This document shows, piece by piece, positions 43,626-52,665 of a DNA stretch of 64,000 bases. The notes beneath the pieces are model-generated. The model did no database searches. It saw nothing but the letters and a program-made list of their open reading frames with translations, and had not been told where the DNA came from. Origin of the DNA: Phycisphaerae bacterium (GTDB taxonomy: Bacteria > Planctomycetota > Phycisphaerae > SM23-33); contig JASLNT010000067.1 in the NCBI GenBank assembly GCA_030745875.1, forward strand, positions 32,215 to 96,214. Direction: 5' to 3'. A program made the position numbers and the translations under genes. The stretch's first letter is position 1; every line of letters begins with the position of its first letter.

Positions 43626-44804
43626 TTAGTCCTTGCCGCCAGCGGTATGCAGTTTGGGGCGTTTGATTGCAGGTTTCGTGCGAGCAGGCGAAACAGGCAC
43701 AACCTTCTTCTTACTCACAGCAGGCGGGCGCGCAAGTTGCGGTACGGCCTTTAGTATCGCCGCCGCAGCGGCCACTCGCACACCTGGGTCTGAACTCTTT
43801 AGCAACCCGGCGACAACGTCGAGGGCCTGTGGGTGCTTGAACTCCCCGGCCGCCGTAGCAGCCAGGCTCTGGAGGAAATTCACCTGCTTATCCGTGGGTC
43901 TTTGCCCCCCACCGAGCGCTTCAGACATGACTGCACGGGGCTCCATCGCAGCTCTGACGCACATAGTGAACAGTTCAGGAGTCTCATAGCCGAAACTCGC
44001 CAAAGCGCCAGCCGCGACGATTTTCACTCGCGGAGATCTGTCTTTAATAACCAGCGAAGAGAAGATCGCCCGACACATGGGAGACTCCAATTCCTGCATT
44101 GCTCTCACCGCGATTATCTGCTCATCAACAAATCGGTCTCTTGTGTGAGCCTCAATCCTTCTCATGCTGCCCTTGTCGCCGCATCGCGCCAGGGCTCGCG
44201 TGAGTTCGAACTTCAGGTCGTGGTCCCTTTCGTCGACTATTGCAGACTTCAGGGGGGATATGGCGGCTCTGAGTTTCATTCTGCCCATCACTATCGCCGC
44301 CGCGGCTCGCACTTCCTTCTCGCGGTCGAACAGGAGTGTTCCGAGATTCGTCGTACGAGCTTCATCGCCTAATCGGTGCAAGGCGTACAGAACGGCGCAG
44401 TACGTTCGCGCGTCGGGCTCGGCGCCCTGGACCTTGTACTTCGCCATCCTCTGGAGCTTCTCCTTCGCCGCAGAGTAGCGGAGATCCCCCAGACCCATCG
44501 CCGCCGCTGTGCGGACCTCAGGACTCGGGTCGTCAAGAGCCTGCTTACAGATCGCCCCGCCTCTGGCGCCCAACGCCGCCGGAATCACTTCCAGCGCGAT
44601 GAATCGCGTGGTGGCGACATCGTCCTCGGCTGCGTGCTGCAACACGATGATTGCATCCTGTTGCACTTTCGCCGGGTCGACGCGAGGTACGTCCAGGACA
44701 ACTTCATCGGATTCCCAGGGCGGCTGGCATCCGCCGGTGATCGCCGCGAGAACTCCGACCAGCAACAGAAATGCGGAACTTTTGCGAAGATACAACAGCA
44801 TCAT
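43626..44804 (-). CDS. HEAT-repeat lipoprotein
   Basis: A 392-residue protein with a lipoprotein signal (lipobox ITGGC, Cys at about residue 26). From about 50 to 360 it is a series of HEAT/PBS-type helical repeats: EVRTAAAMGLGDLRYSAAKEKL, EVRAAAAIVMGRMKLRAAISPL, PRVKIVAAGALASFGYETPEL, PGVRVAAAAAILKAVP. Such repeats act as protein-binding scaffolds. A short basic tail follows. It begins 4 bases after the end of lnt on the same strand, so it should share its transcript. Confidence 0.84.
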   Translation of the reverse strand: MMLLYLRKSSAFLLLVGVLAAITGGCQPPWESDEVVLDVPRVDPAKVQQDAIIVLQHAAEDDVATTRFIALEVIPAALGARGGAICKQALDDPSPEVRTAAAMGLGDLRYSAAKEKLQRMAKYKVQGAEPDARTYCAVLYALHRLGDEARTTNLGTLLFDREKEVRAAAAIVMGRMKLRAAISPLKSAIVDERDHDLKFELTRALARCGDKGSMRRIEAHTRDRFVDEQIIAVRAMQELESPMCRAIFSSLVIKDRSPRVKIVAAGALASFGYETPELFTMCVRAAMEPRAVMSEALGGGQRPTDKQVNFLQSLAATAAGEFKHPQALDVVAGLLKSSDPGVRVAAAAAILKAVPQLARPPAVSKKKVVPVSPARTKPAIKRPKLHTAGGKD

Positions 44805-44808
44805 TGGT

Positions 44809-46674
44809 TTACCCTTTCTTCTCTACCATACGCCGCCGCCACAGCACTCCCGTCAGTGCGATCGCAAAGGCGACCAACATCCAGGCGAACACATCGCCCA
44901 CGGTACTGTACAGACTCTGACGGCTGTCCACAAGCACCCTCGGGCCAATCTGATACCCGCGTTTCTCGGCCGGGATCGAATCTTCAGAATCCGCCGCACC
45001 CAGCAGCATGGCGCCCGGGACCATAGTCGCCCCATGGCGAGTTATCCTTGCGACTTCGCGCCCGTTGGAGTCGATCGACGCACTGATGCCCGTGTTCACG
45101 CAACGTACGACAGGCACCCGGTTTTCCACCGCACGAAAATAATACTGCACGAGATGTTGGGCGTGTTCGCTGCTGTCGCGATATGGGCGGTCACCGTGTT
45201 TCCAGACAAACCATCCGTCATTTGAGAGGTTGATGAGTATATCAACAACCTTCTCGCCCTTGTCGATAACCATATTGCGACACACGCTGGGAAAAGTCCC
45301 TTCGAAACAAATTGGACTCGCCAGAATCCACTGACGGGATTCGCCATCCAGTTCGAATCGTGTCCACTTCTCGCCCGGTTCGAGTTGGGGCATTGCAGCA
45401 GGCACGGCGCCTCGCAACACGCCGTGCAGCCACGGCCATCCGTCTTTGAACGGCACATACTCGCTGAATGGCACGAGTTGCCTCTTGGCGTACTGATCGA
45501 CGACCTTCCCGGTCTGGTCAAACAACAGCGCCGAATTTCTCAGTGTTATGACGGCTTCGTTTTGGCCTTCTTCCAGGTTGTAACGAACAGCCAGCGAACC
45601 GGTAAGAAGCGGACACTTCAGTTTTCCCAGTAAGTCGACTATCCTGCCTTTATACTTCTGCTGGTCTGCTATTCTGGCGTGATACTGCTTCAGGTTCTCC
45701 AGTTTGTCGCCCTTGCGCATTCGCTTCATCCACTCGGGATTCATCCCCGCGGGCGTCATCGACTCCGACCAGACCAAAAGCCTGCAGCCCGAATCGATGA
45801 ATTTCTCGCTTGAACGCACGTGTTCGTCGAATATCTTCTCCGGCGGAGTTTGCGGAACATAAAGCGACAAAGGAAACGCCTGCTGCACGACCGCAATGGA
45901 AGGCCCCTGAGACAGGCTCCCGCTTTGCTTTTCACATCTGTACCATCCGTAAGCAAGCATCCCCGCGAGACTCACCGCAAAGACGACGACCCCGCACGGG
46001 CCGCGACGGAGGATTCTGGCTTTGCGGTCGCCCTGCCGACCAAACAACGGAAGGGCAAGCAAGTCGATGATCACCCCGTTTGCCAGCGCAACAATGACCG
46101 ATACTCCATACTGCCCGGTCGCATCGCTTATCTGGATCAACCAGGGGCGGCAGTACTGGCTGTGGGCAAGGAAGAACCACGGGAAGCCCAGCACGGGCAT
46201 TTGCCCTCGAATGAATTCCAGAGCGACCCATACTATCGGAAGGCATATCCACATCGGCCAGGACCGCCCCGAGGCCCCTCGCAGTATTATCGCCGCAACA
46301 AGCCAGTAAACCGAAAGGTACAGCACGCCGGCTACATAACCGGGAAGGGTTATCCACCACAGCCAGTAAAGGTTTATCGCCCAGAAGATAACTCCGCCCA
46401 GCCAGGCCCACAGGATCGCCCACCTCCGGCTGACCGCTCCGCCCAGGGCGAGGCCCCATGGTACGAGGGCGAAATACGCCAGGTACGGCAGATGGACCCA
46501 CCATCCGACAAACGACACGGTGAGCAGTACGCAACTCAGCAGCACCAAAAGCGGAACAAGAAGTCCGCGCAATTGCAGACGCCTTTGAAACACCTCCGGC
46601 GGCGCGTTTACTTTAAGCGGATCATTGCCCGCTAAGTCATTTCGGTCAGCAGATTTCAAATTCGGCTCCAGCAT
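44809..46674 (-). CDS. lnt: Apolipoprotein N-acyltransferase
   Basis: Lnt adds the third acyl chain to lipoproteins in the inner membrane. The N-terminal half has about six membrane helices (LAYFALVPWGLALGG, WAINLYWLWWITLPGY, GFPWFFLAHSQY). The C-terminal periplasmic nitrilase domain keeps the Glu of SESMTPAG, the Lys of RQLVPFSEYVPF and the Cys of PICFEGTFP, matching the catalytic Glu-Lys-Cys triad. I chose ATG 46674 (621 residues); the frame opens 42 codons earlier with unrelated sequence. The many lipoproteins in the window (734, 39174, 43626, 48097, 52658) are likely substrates. Confidence 0.92.
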   Translation of the reverse strand: MLEPNLKSADRNDLAGNDPLKVNAPPEVFQRRLQLRGLLVPLLVLLSCVLLTVSFVGWWVHLPYLAYFALVPWGLALGGAVSRRWAILWAWLGGVIFWAINLYWLWWITLPGYVAGVLYLSVYWLVAAIILRGASGRSWPMWICLPIVWVALEFIRGQMPVLGFPWFFLAHSQYCRPWLIQISDATGQYGVSVIVALANGVIIDLLALPLFGRQGDRKARILRRGPCGVVVFAVSLAGMLAYGWYRCEKQSGSLSQGPSIAVVQQAFPLSLYVPQTPPEKIFDEHVRSSEKFIDSGCRLLVWSESMTPAGMNPEWMKRMRKGDKLENLKQYHARIADQQKYKGRIVDLLGKLKCPLLTGSLAVRYNLEEGQNEAVITLRNSALLFDQTGKVVDQYAKRQLVPFSEYVPFKDGWPWLHGVLRGAVPAAMPQLEPGEKWTRFELDGESRQWILASPICFEGTFPSVCRNMVIDKGEKVVDILINLSNDGWFVWKHGDRPYRDSSEHAQHLVQYYFRAVENRVPVVRCVNTGISASIDSNGREVARITRHGATMVPGAMLLGAADSEDSIPAEKRGYQIGPRVLVDSRQSLYSTVGDVFAWMLVAFAIALTGVLWRRRMVEKKG

Positions 46675-46807
46675 GATCAGATTGCATGGGCGGAGGGTGC
46701 GGCGATCGCTCGGTGTGGTATTGTGCTCGACCGCACGGGCGTTAGTCAACCCTTCAGGATGAACGCACGCTTTACATCGGAGTATTTGTCGAAGTAGCAT
46801 AGCGCGT

Positions 46808-47659
46808 ATGCAACCAATGACAAACGACGCGCGCCTGCCGAAATTAAATCTTGTAGCGACGGTGATGGTCGGGATTCTGGCCGCCAGTGTCGTCCTGGCG
46901 TGGACAACGACAAGAACTCACAAAGCCACGACAAGCGGCGGCGCCGGAATTATATCGAAACTCACCGACGACACCCTCGATTCTTACTGGACCACCGAAC
47001 GCAAAGAACGTTGGTTTATAGGGAAGAAGAAGGACGTCGAAAAAATCGATTGGACAATGCGGTCCAGCGGACTGAAGTCGCCTGGCGTCTTCTCAGGCTA
47101 CAGTGTCCTCGGAAACCCCGGAGGGTCGCCCAGCAAGGGCGAATGGACGATAAGAACCGATCTATCCAGCGGCTACTACGTCGGGCGGAACTACGGACCG
47201 GATGAGAAACCGGTGTCCGAGACGCACATTACCCTTACAAAGACCCACGTTGCGGTTACCGTAATTCACAACAAGCACGGACGCAGATTCAATTCCACCT
47301 CCCCCCGCCCGAAAGACTACATGCCCGAAGGGACGTTCCATCTGATAATGGGGCTGGTTGCAGCCGGAGGAGAGGAAGTAAGGGTGAAGATGATCCTGGA
47401 CGATCACGCAATTACCAGACGGGGGTCAGTGAATTTCGTAGATGTGAGACTCATACCGCTGAGAAACAACGTCGTGAGGGTTCGGGCAGTTAGACCGCGC
47501 CTCATGGCGACCACCGATTATCACCTCGATTCCAACCACAACGTATACAGGTACGAATACCCCGACATGGGGCTGGTGTATCGTATGGAGCCGAGGCAGA
47601 GCGTGATGGAGACTTTCGGGATGTCCGAAGATGAACCGGCTGTCAGGTCGGCGCCGTGA
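46808..47659 (+). CDS. Membrane-anchored protein of unknown function
   Basis: A 283-residue protein with one N-terminal transmembrane helix (about 15-33, LNLVATVMVGILAASVVLAWT). The rest is soluble and beta-rich, with no domain I recognise (TERKERWFIGKKKDVEKIDWTM, PKDYMPEGTFHLIMGLVA, HLDSNHNVYRYEYPDMGLVYRME). The ATG at 46808 and one at 46817 are both possible. It is divergent from lnt and convergent with the PEGA lipoprotein gene. The same fold-like phrases (STRPKDYMPEGTF) suggest an outward-facing domain, but this is guesswork. Confidence 0.65.
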   Translation: MQPMTNDARLPKLNLVATVMVGILAASVVLAWTTTRTHKATTSGGAGIISKLTDDTLDSYWTTERKERWFIGKKKDVEKIDWTMRSSGLKSPGVFSGYSVLGNPGGSPSKGEWTIRTDLSSGYYVGRNYGPDEKPVSETHITLTKTHVAVTVIHNKHGRRFNSTSPRPKDYMPEGTFHLIMGLVAAGGEEVRVKMILDDHAITRRGSVNFVDVRLIPLRNNVVRVRAVRPRLMATTDYHLDSNHNVYRYEYPDMGLVYRMEPRQSVMETFGMSEDEPAVRSAP

Positions 47660-47692
47660 GAAGAGTCTGATGCGTGAGCAACGAATAGAGCC

Positions 47693-48097
47693 TCAGTCTT
47701 CGGCCCGTGCGTTTCGATCGCTCATTTGTTCGGCGCGTTTGATCAGAGTCTCGTCGTTGGGCAATTGAAGCTTCTTGAGTTTGTAGTGCAGATATCGCTT
47801 GTCGCTGACTTTCCAGGGCATCACGCTGGCGAAAAGATCCATTGGCGGATAGCCCCACCACCTGGGCGAGATATTCGCATGGTCGCTTATCGTTTCGTAA
47901 CCCTTTTCGGGATAACGGACGATTACGTCGTAGTCGCCGTACCAGGTGAAGTCAATAGTTATCGGCGTTCGCCCGATTTCCTTATCGGAAACGATCACCA
48001 GCGCACCTTCCGGTTCGGAGGTGAATGTCAGTTTCTGCTCCAGGCAGCCGCCTGTAAGGGCGAGACAACACAGCAATGACAATGCTAGCTTCTTCAT
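47693..48097 (-). CDS. PEGA-domain lipoprotein
   Basis: A 134-residue lipoprotein: MKKLALSLLCCLALTGGC carries the signal and lipobox (TGGC, Cys at residue 18). It is followed by a PEGA domain (LTFTSEPEGALVIVSDKEIGRTPITIDFTWYG), a small surface module common in planctomycete envelope proteins. The C-terminal half (ISPRWWGYPPMDLFASVMPWK) is of unknown type. The frame is open 102 codons further upstream (to 48403), but the signal peptide fixes the start at 48097. It diverges from the export operon. Confidence 0.85.
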   Translation of the reverse strand: MKKLALSLLCCLALTGGCLEQKLTFTSEPEGALVIVSDKEIGRTPITIDFTWYGDYDVIVRYPEKGYETISDHANISPRWWGYPPMDLFASVMPWKVSDKRYLHYKLKKLQLPNDETLIKRAEQMSDRNARAED

Positions 48098-48315
48098 GCC
48101 CGGAATTATCCCCGCCGACCGCCTTGCTGACAAGCGCAAAATGCACTCGCTGGCGACAAGATCGCCGAAATTCTCAAAAAACGGCGCCCTTCCCCGGGTG
48201 TTTGACACAAACTGGCTTGTGACTAACGTGCGAAGTGCTACAATGATTATCGTGTCCCGTGGTGGCCCAGAGCGGGATTCTGTCTGCTTACGAACATGCT
48301 TAAGCGAAAACAACC

Positions 48316-49641
48316 ATGCCATCCGAAATGAACCTGAATCGCTTGAAGATACCCGAGCCCGCGCAGCATGCCGGCCGCAAGCTTTGGAAAACCGGTCTGT
48401 CATGCGTCATATGTTTGGCGATTGGGTTCGGTGCGTCTGAGGGTTGGCGTCGCTATATGCGCCCCGAAACGCTCAGGGTCGACACCGTCCTGGTGCAGAC
48501 CGCCCAGGCTTCTCACGCCAAACAGTTCACCGCCGGCGGATGGATAGAAGTCGCCAGACCGGCGTGGCCTCTGGTGGTTTCGGCCCGGATATCCGAGCGG
48601 TTGGATACGCTGTCGGTCCGCCAGGGGCAAACGCTCAAATCCGGGCAGACCATCGCAACGCTCTACGACAAGGACGTGCGGACGCGTCTGGCGTTGGCGG
48701 AGGCGGAAGTTGACGCTGCCGACAAAAACCTCCAGAAACTCAAGGCCGGTTATCGCAAGGAGGATATTGACGCCGCAAACGCTCGTCTGGATGAAGCGGT
48801 GGAAATCGAACGAATCGCCAAAGCCAATTACGAGCGCAGCAAGGCTCTCCCCGATGGAGCAATCTCCGCTGAATCGCTCGACAACGATCTCTCTACATTC
48901 AAGAAGGCAAGCGCCGTCAGCGCACAACTCCGGGCCGCACTGGCCAAGATGAAGGCCGGCTACCGCACCGAGGACATTGCCGTAGCCCAGGCTAAACTCA
49001 CCGCCGCTCAAAGCCGCGTCGTACTAACGCAAAGAGAACTTGGATACTGCACGATCACCGCTCCTGAATCCGACCGACCTCTTCGCGTCTTGAGGGTGCT
49101 CCACCGCATTGGCGAATGGATCAACGCCTCAAAGGCCCCGGAACTTGTTTCGCTCTACGATCCAAAAGAAATGCAGGCCCGCATCGACGTAACGCAGGCC
49201 AGCATCAAGTCAGTTGTCGTGGGGATGCCCGCAATCGTTGTCACCGAGGCTAATCCGGAGCGGCGTTACTCGGGCACCGTCCTGCGAGTTGAACCGCTGG
49301 CGGAACTTGCCAAGAACACAGTCACCGTTCGAGTCAGGATAAACGATCCCGATGAATTGCTCTTTCCGGAAATGGTCGCCAGGATCACCTTCCTTTCGGA
49401 AGCTCCGACTTCAGCTCCGGCGGACCAGACTATCCTGATTCCCACGATCGCATTGCAGGTCGATAATGGAAAAAGCTACGTGTATGTCATGGACGCCGCA
49501 CGCGTCCGCAGGCAAAACGTAACCACTGACGGCGTCGTCGGAGCCCAAACGCGAATCAGCGGCGGGCTCCAGAGCGGGCAACGCGTCATCACCAGCCATC
49601 TCGCATCGTTGCAGCCGGGCATGGTTGTGCAGGAGAAGTAA
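48316..49641 (+). CDS. Membrane fusion protein (HlyD/MacA-type periplasmic adaptor)
   Basis: First gene of an export operon. One TM helix (about 28-45) precedes a periplasmic adaptor: lipoyl-like half (RISERLDTLSVRQGQTLKSGQTIATLYD), an alpha-hairpin coiled coil with two tandem similar repeats (KLKAGYRKEDIDAANARLDEA and KMKAGYRTEDIAVAQAKLTAA), a second lipoyl half (YCTITAPESDRPLRVLRVLHRIGEWI), and a beta-barrel/MP domain (IPTIALQVDNGKSYVYVMD, VRRQNVTTDGVVG). Its stop codon overlaps the ATG of the ATPase gene by one base. Confidence 0.9.
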   Translation: MPSEMNLNRLKIPEPAQHAGRKLWKTGLSCVICLAIGFGASEGWRRYMRPETLRVDTVLVQTAQASHAKQFTAGGWIEVARPAWPLVVSARISERLDTLSVRQGQTLKSGQTIATLYDKDVRTRLALAEAEVDAADKNLQKLKAGYRKEDIDAANARLDEAVEIERIAKANYERSKALPDGAISAESLDNDLSTFKKASAVSAQLRAALAKMKAGYRTEDIAVAQAKLTAAQSRVVLTQRELGYCTITAPESDRPLRVLRVLHRIGEWINASKAPELVSLYDPKEMQARIDVTQASIKSVVVGMPAIVVTEANPERRYSGTVLRVEPLAELAKNTVTVRVRINDPDELLFPEMVARITFLSEAPTSAPADQTILIPTIALQVDNGKSYVYVMDAARVRRQNVTTDGVVGAQTRISGGLQSGQRVITSHLASLQPGMVVQEK

Positions 49642-50339
49642 TGGACCCATACATCCGCATAGAGCACCTCACCAGAACATACGTCAGAGGAACCAACGAA
49701 ATCCACGCCCTCAACGACGTCAGCGTGGAAATCGCGGACGGTGAGTTCGTTGCCCTGATGGGCCCAAGCGGTTCGGGCAAGACCACGCTTCTGAACATCG
49801 TCGCCGGTATCGATCACGCCACTTCCGGGGCGGTGTCGATCGGCGATCAGGACGTTCTGGCCATGAGCGACGCCCGCAAGGCCGCCTGGCGCACGCGAAA
49901 CGTCGGATATGTGTTTCAGTTCTACAATCTAATGCCCATGCTGACCGCGTATGAAAACGTCGAACTCCCGCTGCTGGTCCTTCCGCTGACCCGAGCGCAA
50001 CGTCGGGAGCACGCCCAGGCCGCACTCGAAGCGGTTTCCATTCTCACTCGGCGCGACCACTACCCCAAACAACTTTCCGGCGGCGAGCAGCAGCGAGTAG
50101 CCATCGCCCGCGCGATAGTCACCGACGCAAAGGTGCTTGTCGCCGATGAACCCACGGGCAACCTTGACGCTGAAAGCGAACAGGAAATCATGACGCTGCT
50201 GAAGCGACTCAATAAAGAGTTGGGCAAGACCATGCTCATGGTCACCCACGATTCGGCGGCCGCCGCCTTCGCCGACAGGACAATCCGTCTGGAAAAAGGC
50301 CGCCTTAATACAAAAACTCCCGAAACGGCAGGTGCATAA
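49641..50339 (+). CDS. ABC transporter ATP-binding protein (MacB/LolD type)
   Basis: The ATPase of the export system, 232 residues. Walker A is GPSGSGKTT at residues 41-49, the ABC signature is QLSGGEQQRVAIARAI, Walker B is VLVADEPTGNLD, and the switch His is in MVTHDSAAA. The C-terminal end RTIRLEKGRLN matches the LolD/MacB branch that drives lipoprotein transport or tripartite efflux. ATPase and permease genes abut with no spacer (stop at 50339, next ATG at 50340), so a translationally coupled operon is likely. Confidence 0.95.
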   Translation: MDPYIRIEHLTRTYVRGTNEIHALNDVSVEIADGEFVALMGPSGSGKTTLLNIVAGIDHATSGAVSIGDQDVLAMSDARKAAWRTRNVGYVFQFYNLMPMLTAYENVELPLLVLPLTRAQRREHAQAALEAVSILTRRDHYPKQLSGGEQQRVAIARAIVTDAKVLVADEPTGNLDAESEQEIMTLLKRLNKELGKTMLMVTHDSAAAAFADRTIRLEKGRLNTKTPETAGA

Positions 50340-51488
50340 ATGGCCTCGAAACTTCTACCCTTGGTTATCAAAAATATGTTTCGGTCCAAGACACGGTTGG
50401 TCGCCACCACCGGATGCTGCCTGATCTCGGCGCTGATTGTCTGCTTCCTGCTGACCGCACAGAACAGTCTTGCTCGCGTAACGCAGAGCGCCGGAGACAA
50501 TCAAAACCTGGTGATGATGCAGAAGGACCGCTACTGACCGACTTCCAGCAAAATCTCCGATTCTGAAACACTGCAGATCGGAGATCTTCCGCAAGTGGCG
50601 GAAGTCATGCCCGTAAAACTGCTGATGACGTCGTGCCAGTCAGCCAGCGACATAATCGCCATGCACGGCGTGGATAAGAAGACTTTTGAACGCTTTCGGG
50701 AATATGACGTCTCACCGCAGGCCCTCAAGGCGTTCCGGGGCAATAAGTCCGGAGCGCTGGTGGGTAATATGATCGCCAGGCGCAACGGATGGAAGGTCGG
50801 CGAGAATGTGGTCCTGAAGGAACTTGATGGAATCAGCTTCAATATCAGCGGAATATTCACCACCGACGGGTCAGCCGACGATTTCCTGATCCTGGCCGGT
50901 CGGCGGTTCTTACAGGAAGCAGCGAAGGAGCAGGGAATTTCCAATCGCGTACTAATTCGCCTGAAGCCCGGATCGGACGCCGACGCCGTCGCTCGCCAGA
51001 TCGACGCCCTCCCAATGGCGGTCAAGACAACCACCCAGCGGGAGGAGACGTTCATGTCCGCCTCGATTGACCAGTTGCGAGACATGGTCACCATCAGCAG
51101 AATTGTGATCGTGGTGATAATTGCGGTGATTCTTATCGCTATGGGCAATGCAATCTCCATGACCACGCTGGAGAGGACCCGGGAGTTCGGCATCCTTCGG
51201 ACGCTGGGCTTTCGACGCGGGGCGATTCTCGGAATGGTTATCTCCGAAGGGACCATTCAATCGCTTGTCGGCGCTGTCATAGGATGCGCGATCGTCCAGG
51301 GAATCATCAGCGCCAACCTCATCAAAACGGTTTCGACGTGCGGCGTGACCATAACGCTTACCGCCGGGCCCGGTGTCTGGATGATCGGAACGGGCATTAT
51401 CTGCCTGGGCGGACTGCTCGGAAGCCTGACGCCCGCCTGGAGGGCGTCGCGGTTGGAAATCGTAACTGCTATCGCCCACGAGGAATAA
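50340..51488 (+). CDS. FtsX/MacB-type ABC permease interrupted by an in-frame TGA (possible selenoprotein)
   Basis: The frame runs from ATG 50340 to the stop at 51486-51488, broken only by TGA at 50535-50537 (codon 66). Before it are the N-terminal TM helix (about 20-43) and QNLVMMQKDRY; after it PTSSKISDSET and a full permease: a periplasmic domain with a second Cys at codon 99 (MTSCQSASD), then three TM helices with ERTREFGILRTLGFRRGAIL, diagnostic of FtsX-like permeases. A second start (GTG 50595) could serve only a truncated product. In relatives, as I recall, this position is a Cys before Pro, so TGA could be a Cys-to-Sec change or a nonsense mutation. A stem-loop at 50553-50585 follows. 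Without readthrough the product would be a 65-residue fragment. Confidence 0.75.
50553..50585 (+). promoter_or_regulatory. Candidate SECIS-like hairpin after the in-frame TGA
   Basis: ATCTCCGAT (50553-50561) and ATCGGAGAT (50577-50585) are perfect reverse complements, a 9-bp stem. Inside it CTG (50563-50565) can pair with CAG (50574-50576), leaving a bulged U at 50562 and an 8-base loop AAACACTG. The stem begins 15 bases after TGA and the loop about 28 bases after it. That position fits bacterial SECIS elements, which lie in the coding region right after UGA, often with a bulged U. Against it: a loop G is expected among the first two bases and here the loop starts AA, unless the last G-C pair opens. 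Confidence 0.5.
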
Positions 51489-51495
51489 TCCGCCG

Positions 51496-52665
51496 ATGAA
51501 TCTTCCCCTGAACTATTCGTTGCGAAACCTACGGAGACGCCCATGGCAATCGGGCGCCACCGCGCTGGGTATCGCAATTGTAGTCTTTGCAGCCGTGCTG
51601 ATGCTCTCGCTTTCGCGGGGGCTCTTCTCACGTCTCGACATCACCGGTTCGCCTGACAACGTGATAATGATAAGCCGCAAAGGCCAGAACACGATGTTCA
51701 GCGAAATCGAGTCCGCGGAAATCGTCACTATAAGCTCAATGCCCAACCTGGCGGTAAACGCTCAGGGAGCCCAACTAATCTCCCCGGAAATACTCCATAT
51801 CTCTATGGTTCGCGCCGCGTCGATAAAATCGCACACAAAGGCCGCCGTCAGTATCCGCGGGGTCTCGCCTATAGCATTTGACGTACACGACACCATTCGC
51901 CTCAGCGAAGGAAGATTGCCCGCCAAGGGCGCATTTGAAGTGCTCGCCGGATCCATGTCGCACGTAAAGCTCGGCGTCCCGGTCGAGGCGACGGCGGTGG
52001 GCAAGGACATTCGTTTCGAGGGCGTGTACTGGACGATCGTGGGCAGGTTCACCGACAACGCATCGCTGATTGAGTCCGAGCTCTGGGTGCCCCAGGACAC
52101 CCTGATGACCGTGATGCGTAGAAGAACGCACTCGCTGGTCGTCGCGAAGTTTACGAACGCCGTCTACGCTCGCGACGCCACCGTGCTGTTCCGAAAATCC
52201 GGCGCCGTCGAGAAGTTCTTCAAAGGTTGGGTTGAAAAAGACTACTACGGACAGTTCACCGAGGGGCTGTCGTGGGTTTTCTGGTTATCGGTTTTCATGG
52301 TTCTTCTGGTCGCCATCGCGGGGTTGCTTATTGGTGTCAACACGATGTACACCGTTGTCGTCAACCGAATGAGTGAGATCGCCACGCAAAGAATCCTCGG
52401 ATTCACCCAATTCGACATTACGATGTCGCTGCTGACCGAATCGACGATCATCGCGCTGCTGGGCGGTCTCCTCGGTTCGGCTGGGGGAATGTATTTCGAC
52501 GACATGCCTATGAAACTCTCGTATGGCGCGTTTCGTTTATCGGTTGACGCTGTGGTGATGTCGGTCGGGATGGGCCTGGCGGTTGTTATTGGCGTGCTGG
52601 GCGCGCTGCTGCCCACGTACAAAGGCTTGCGATTGACTATCATTGAGGCCCTGCATTATGAATAG
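51496..52665 (+). CDS. Second FtsX/MacB-type ABC permease
   Basis: An intact 389-residue permease of the same operon, paralogous to the TGA-containing one. One N-terminal TM helix (about 20-40, GIAIVVFAAVLMLSLSR) is followed by a periplasmic domain (about 45-250) and three C-terminal TM helices, with the cytoplasmic motif EIATQRILGFTQFDITMSLL. It starts 8 bases after the previous gene. Having two different permeases suggests a heteromeric transporter, as in some MacB-like systems. The TolC gene overlaps its 3' end. Confidence 0.93.
   Translation: MNLPLNYSLRNLRRRPWQSGATALGIAIVVFAAVLMLSLSRGLFSRLDITGSPDNVIMISRKGQNTMFSEIESAEIVTISSMPNLAVNAQGAQLISPEILHISMVRAASIKSHTKAAVSIRGVSPIAFDVHDTIRLSEGRLPAKGAFEVLAGSMSHVKLGVPVEATAVGKDIRFEGVYWTIVGRFTDNASLIESELWVPQDTLMTVMRRRTHSLVVAKFTNAVYARDATVLFRKSGAVEKFFKGWVEKDYYGQFTEGLSWVFWLSVFMVLLVAIAGLLIGVNTMYTVVVNRMSEIATQRILGFTQFDITMSLLTESTIIALLGGLLGSAGGMYFDDMPMKLSYGAFRLSVDAVVMSVGMGLAVVIGVLGALLPTYKGLRLTIIEALHYE

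Noticed and set aside
48100..48403. 102-codon upstream extension of the PEGA lipoprotein
   Set aside because: The lipoprotein signal starts at 48097 (MKKLALSLLCC), so the extension would bury it.
50595..51488. Treating the downstream part of the TGA-containing permease as an independent gene from GTG
   Set aside because: It would lack the first membrane helix and has no ribosome-binding site; the upstream 65 codons are in the same frame and match the family N-terminus.
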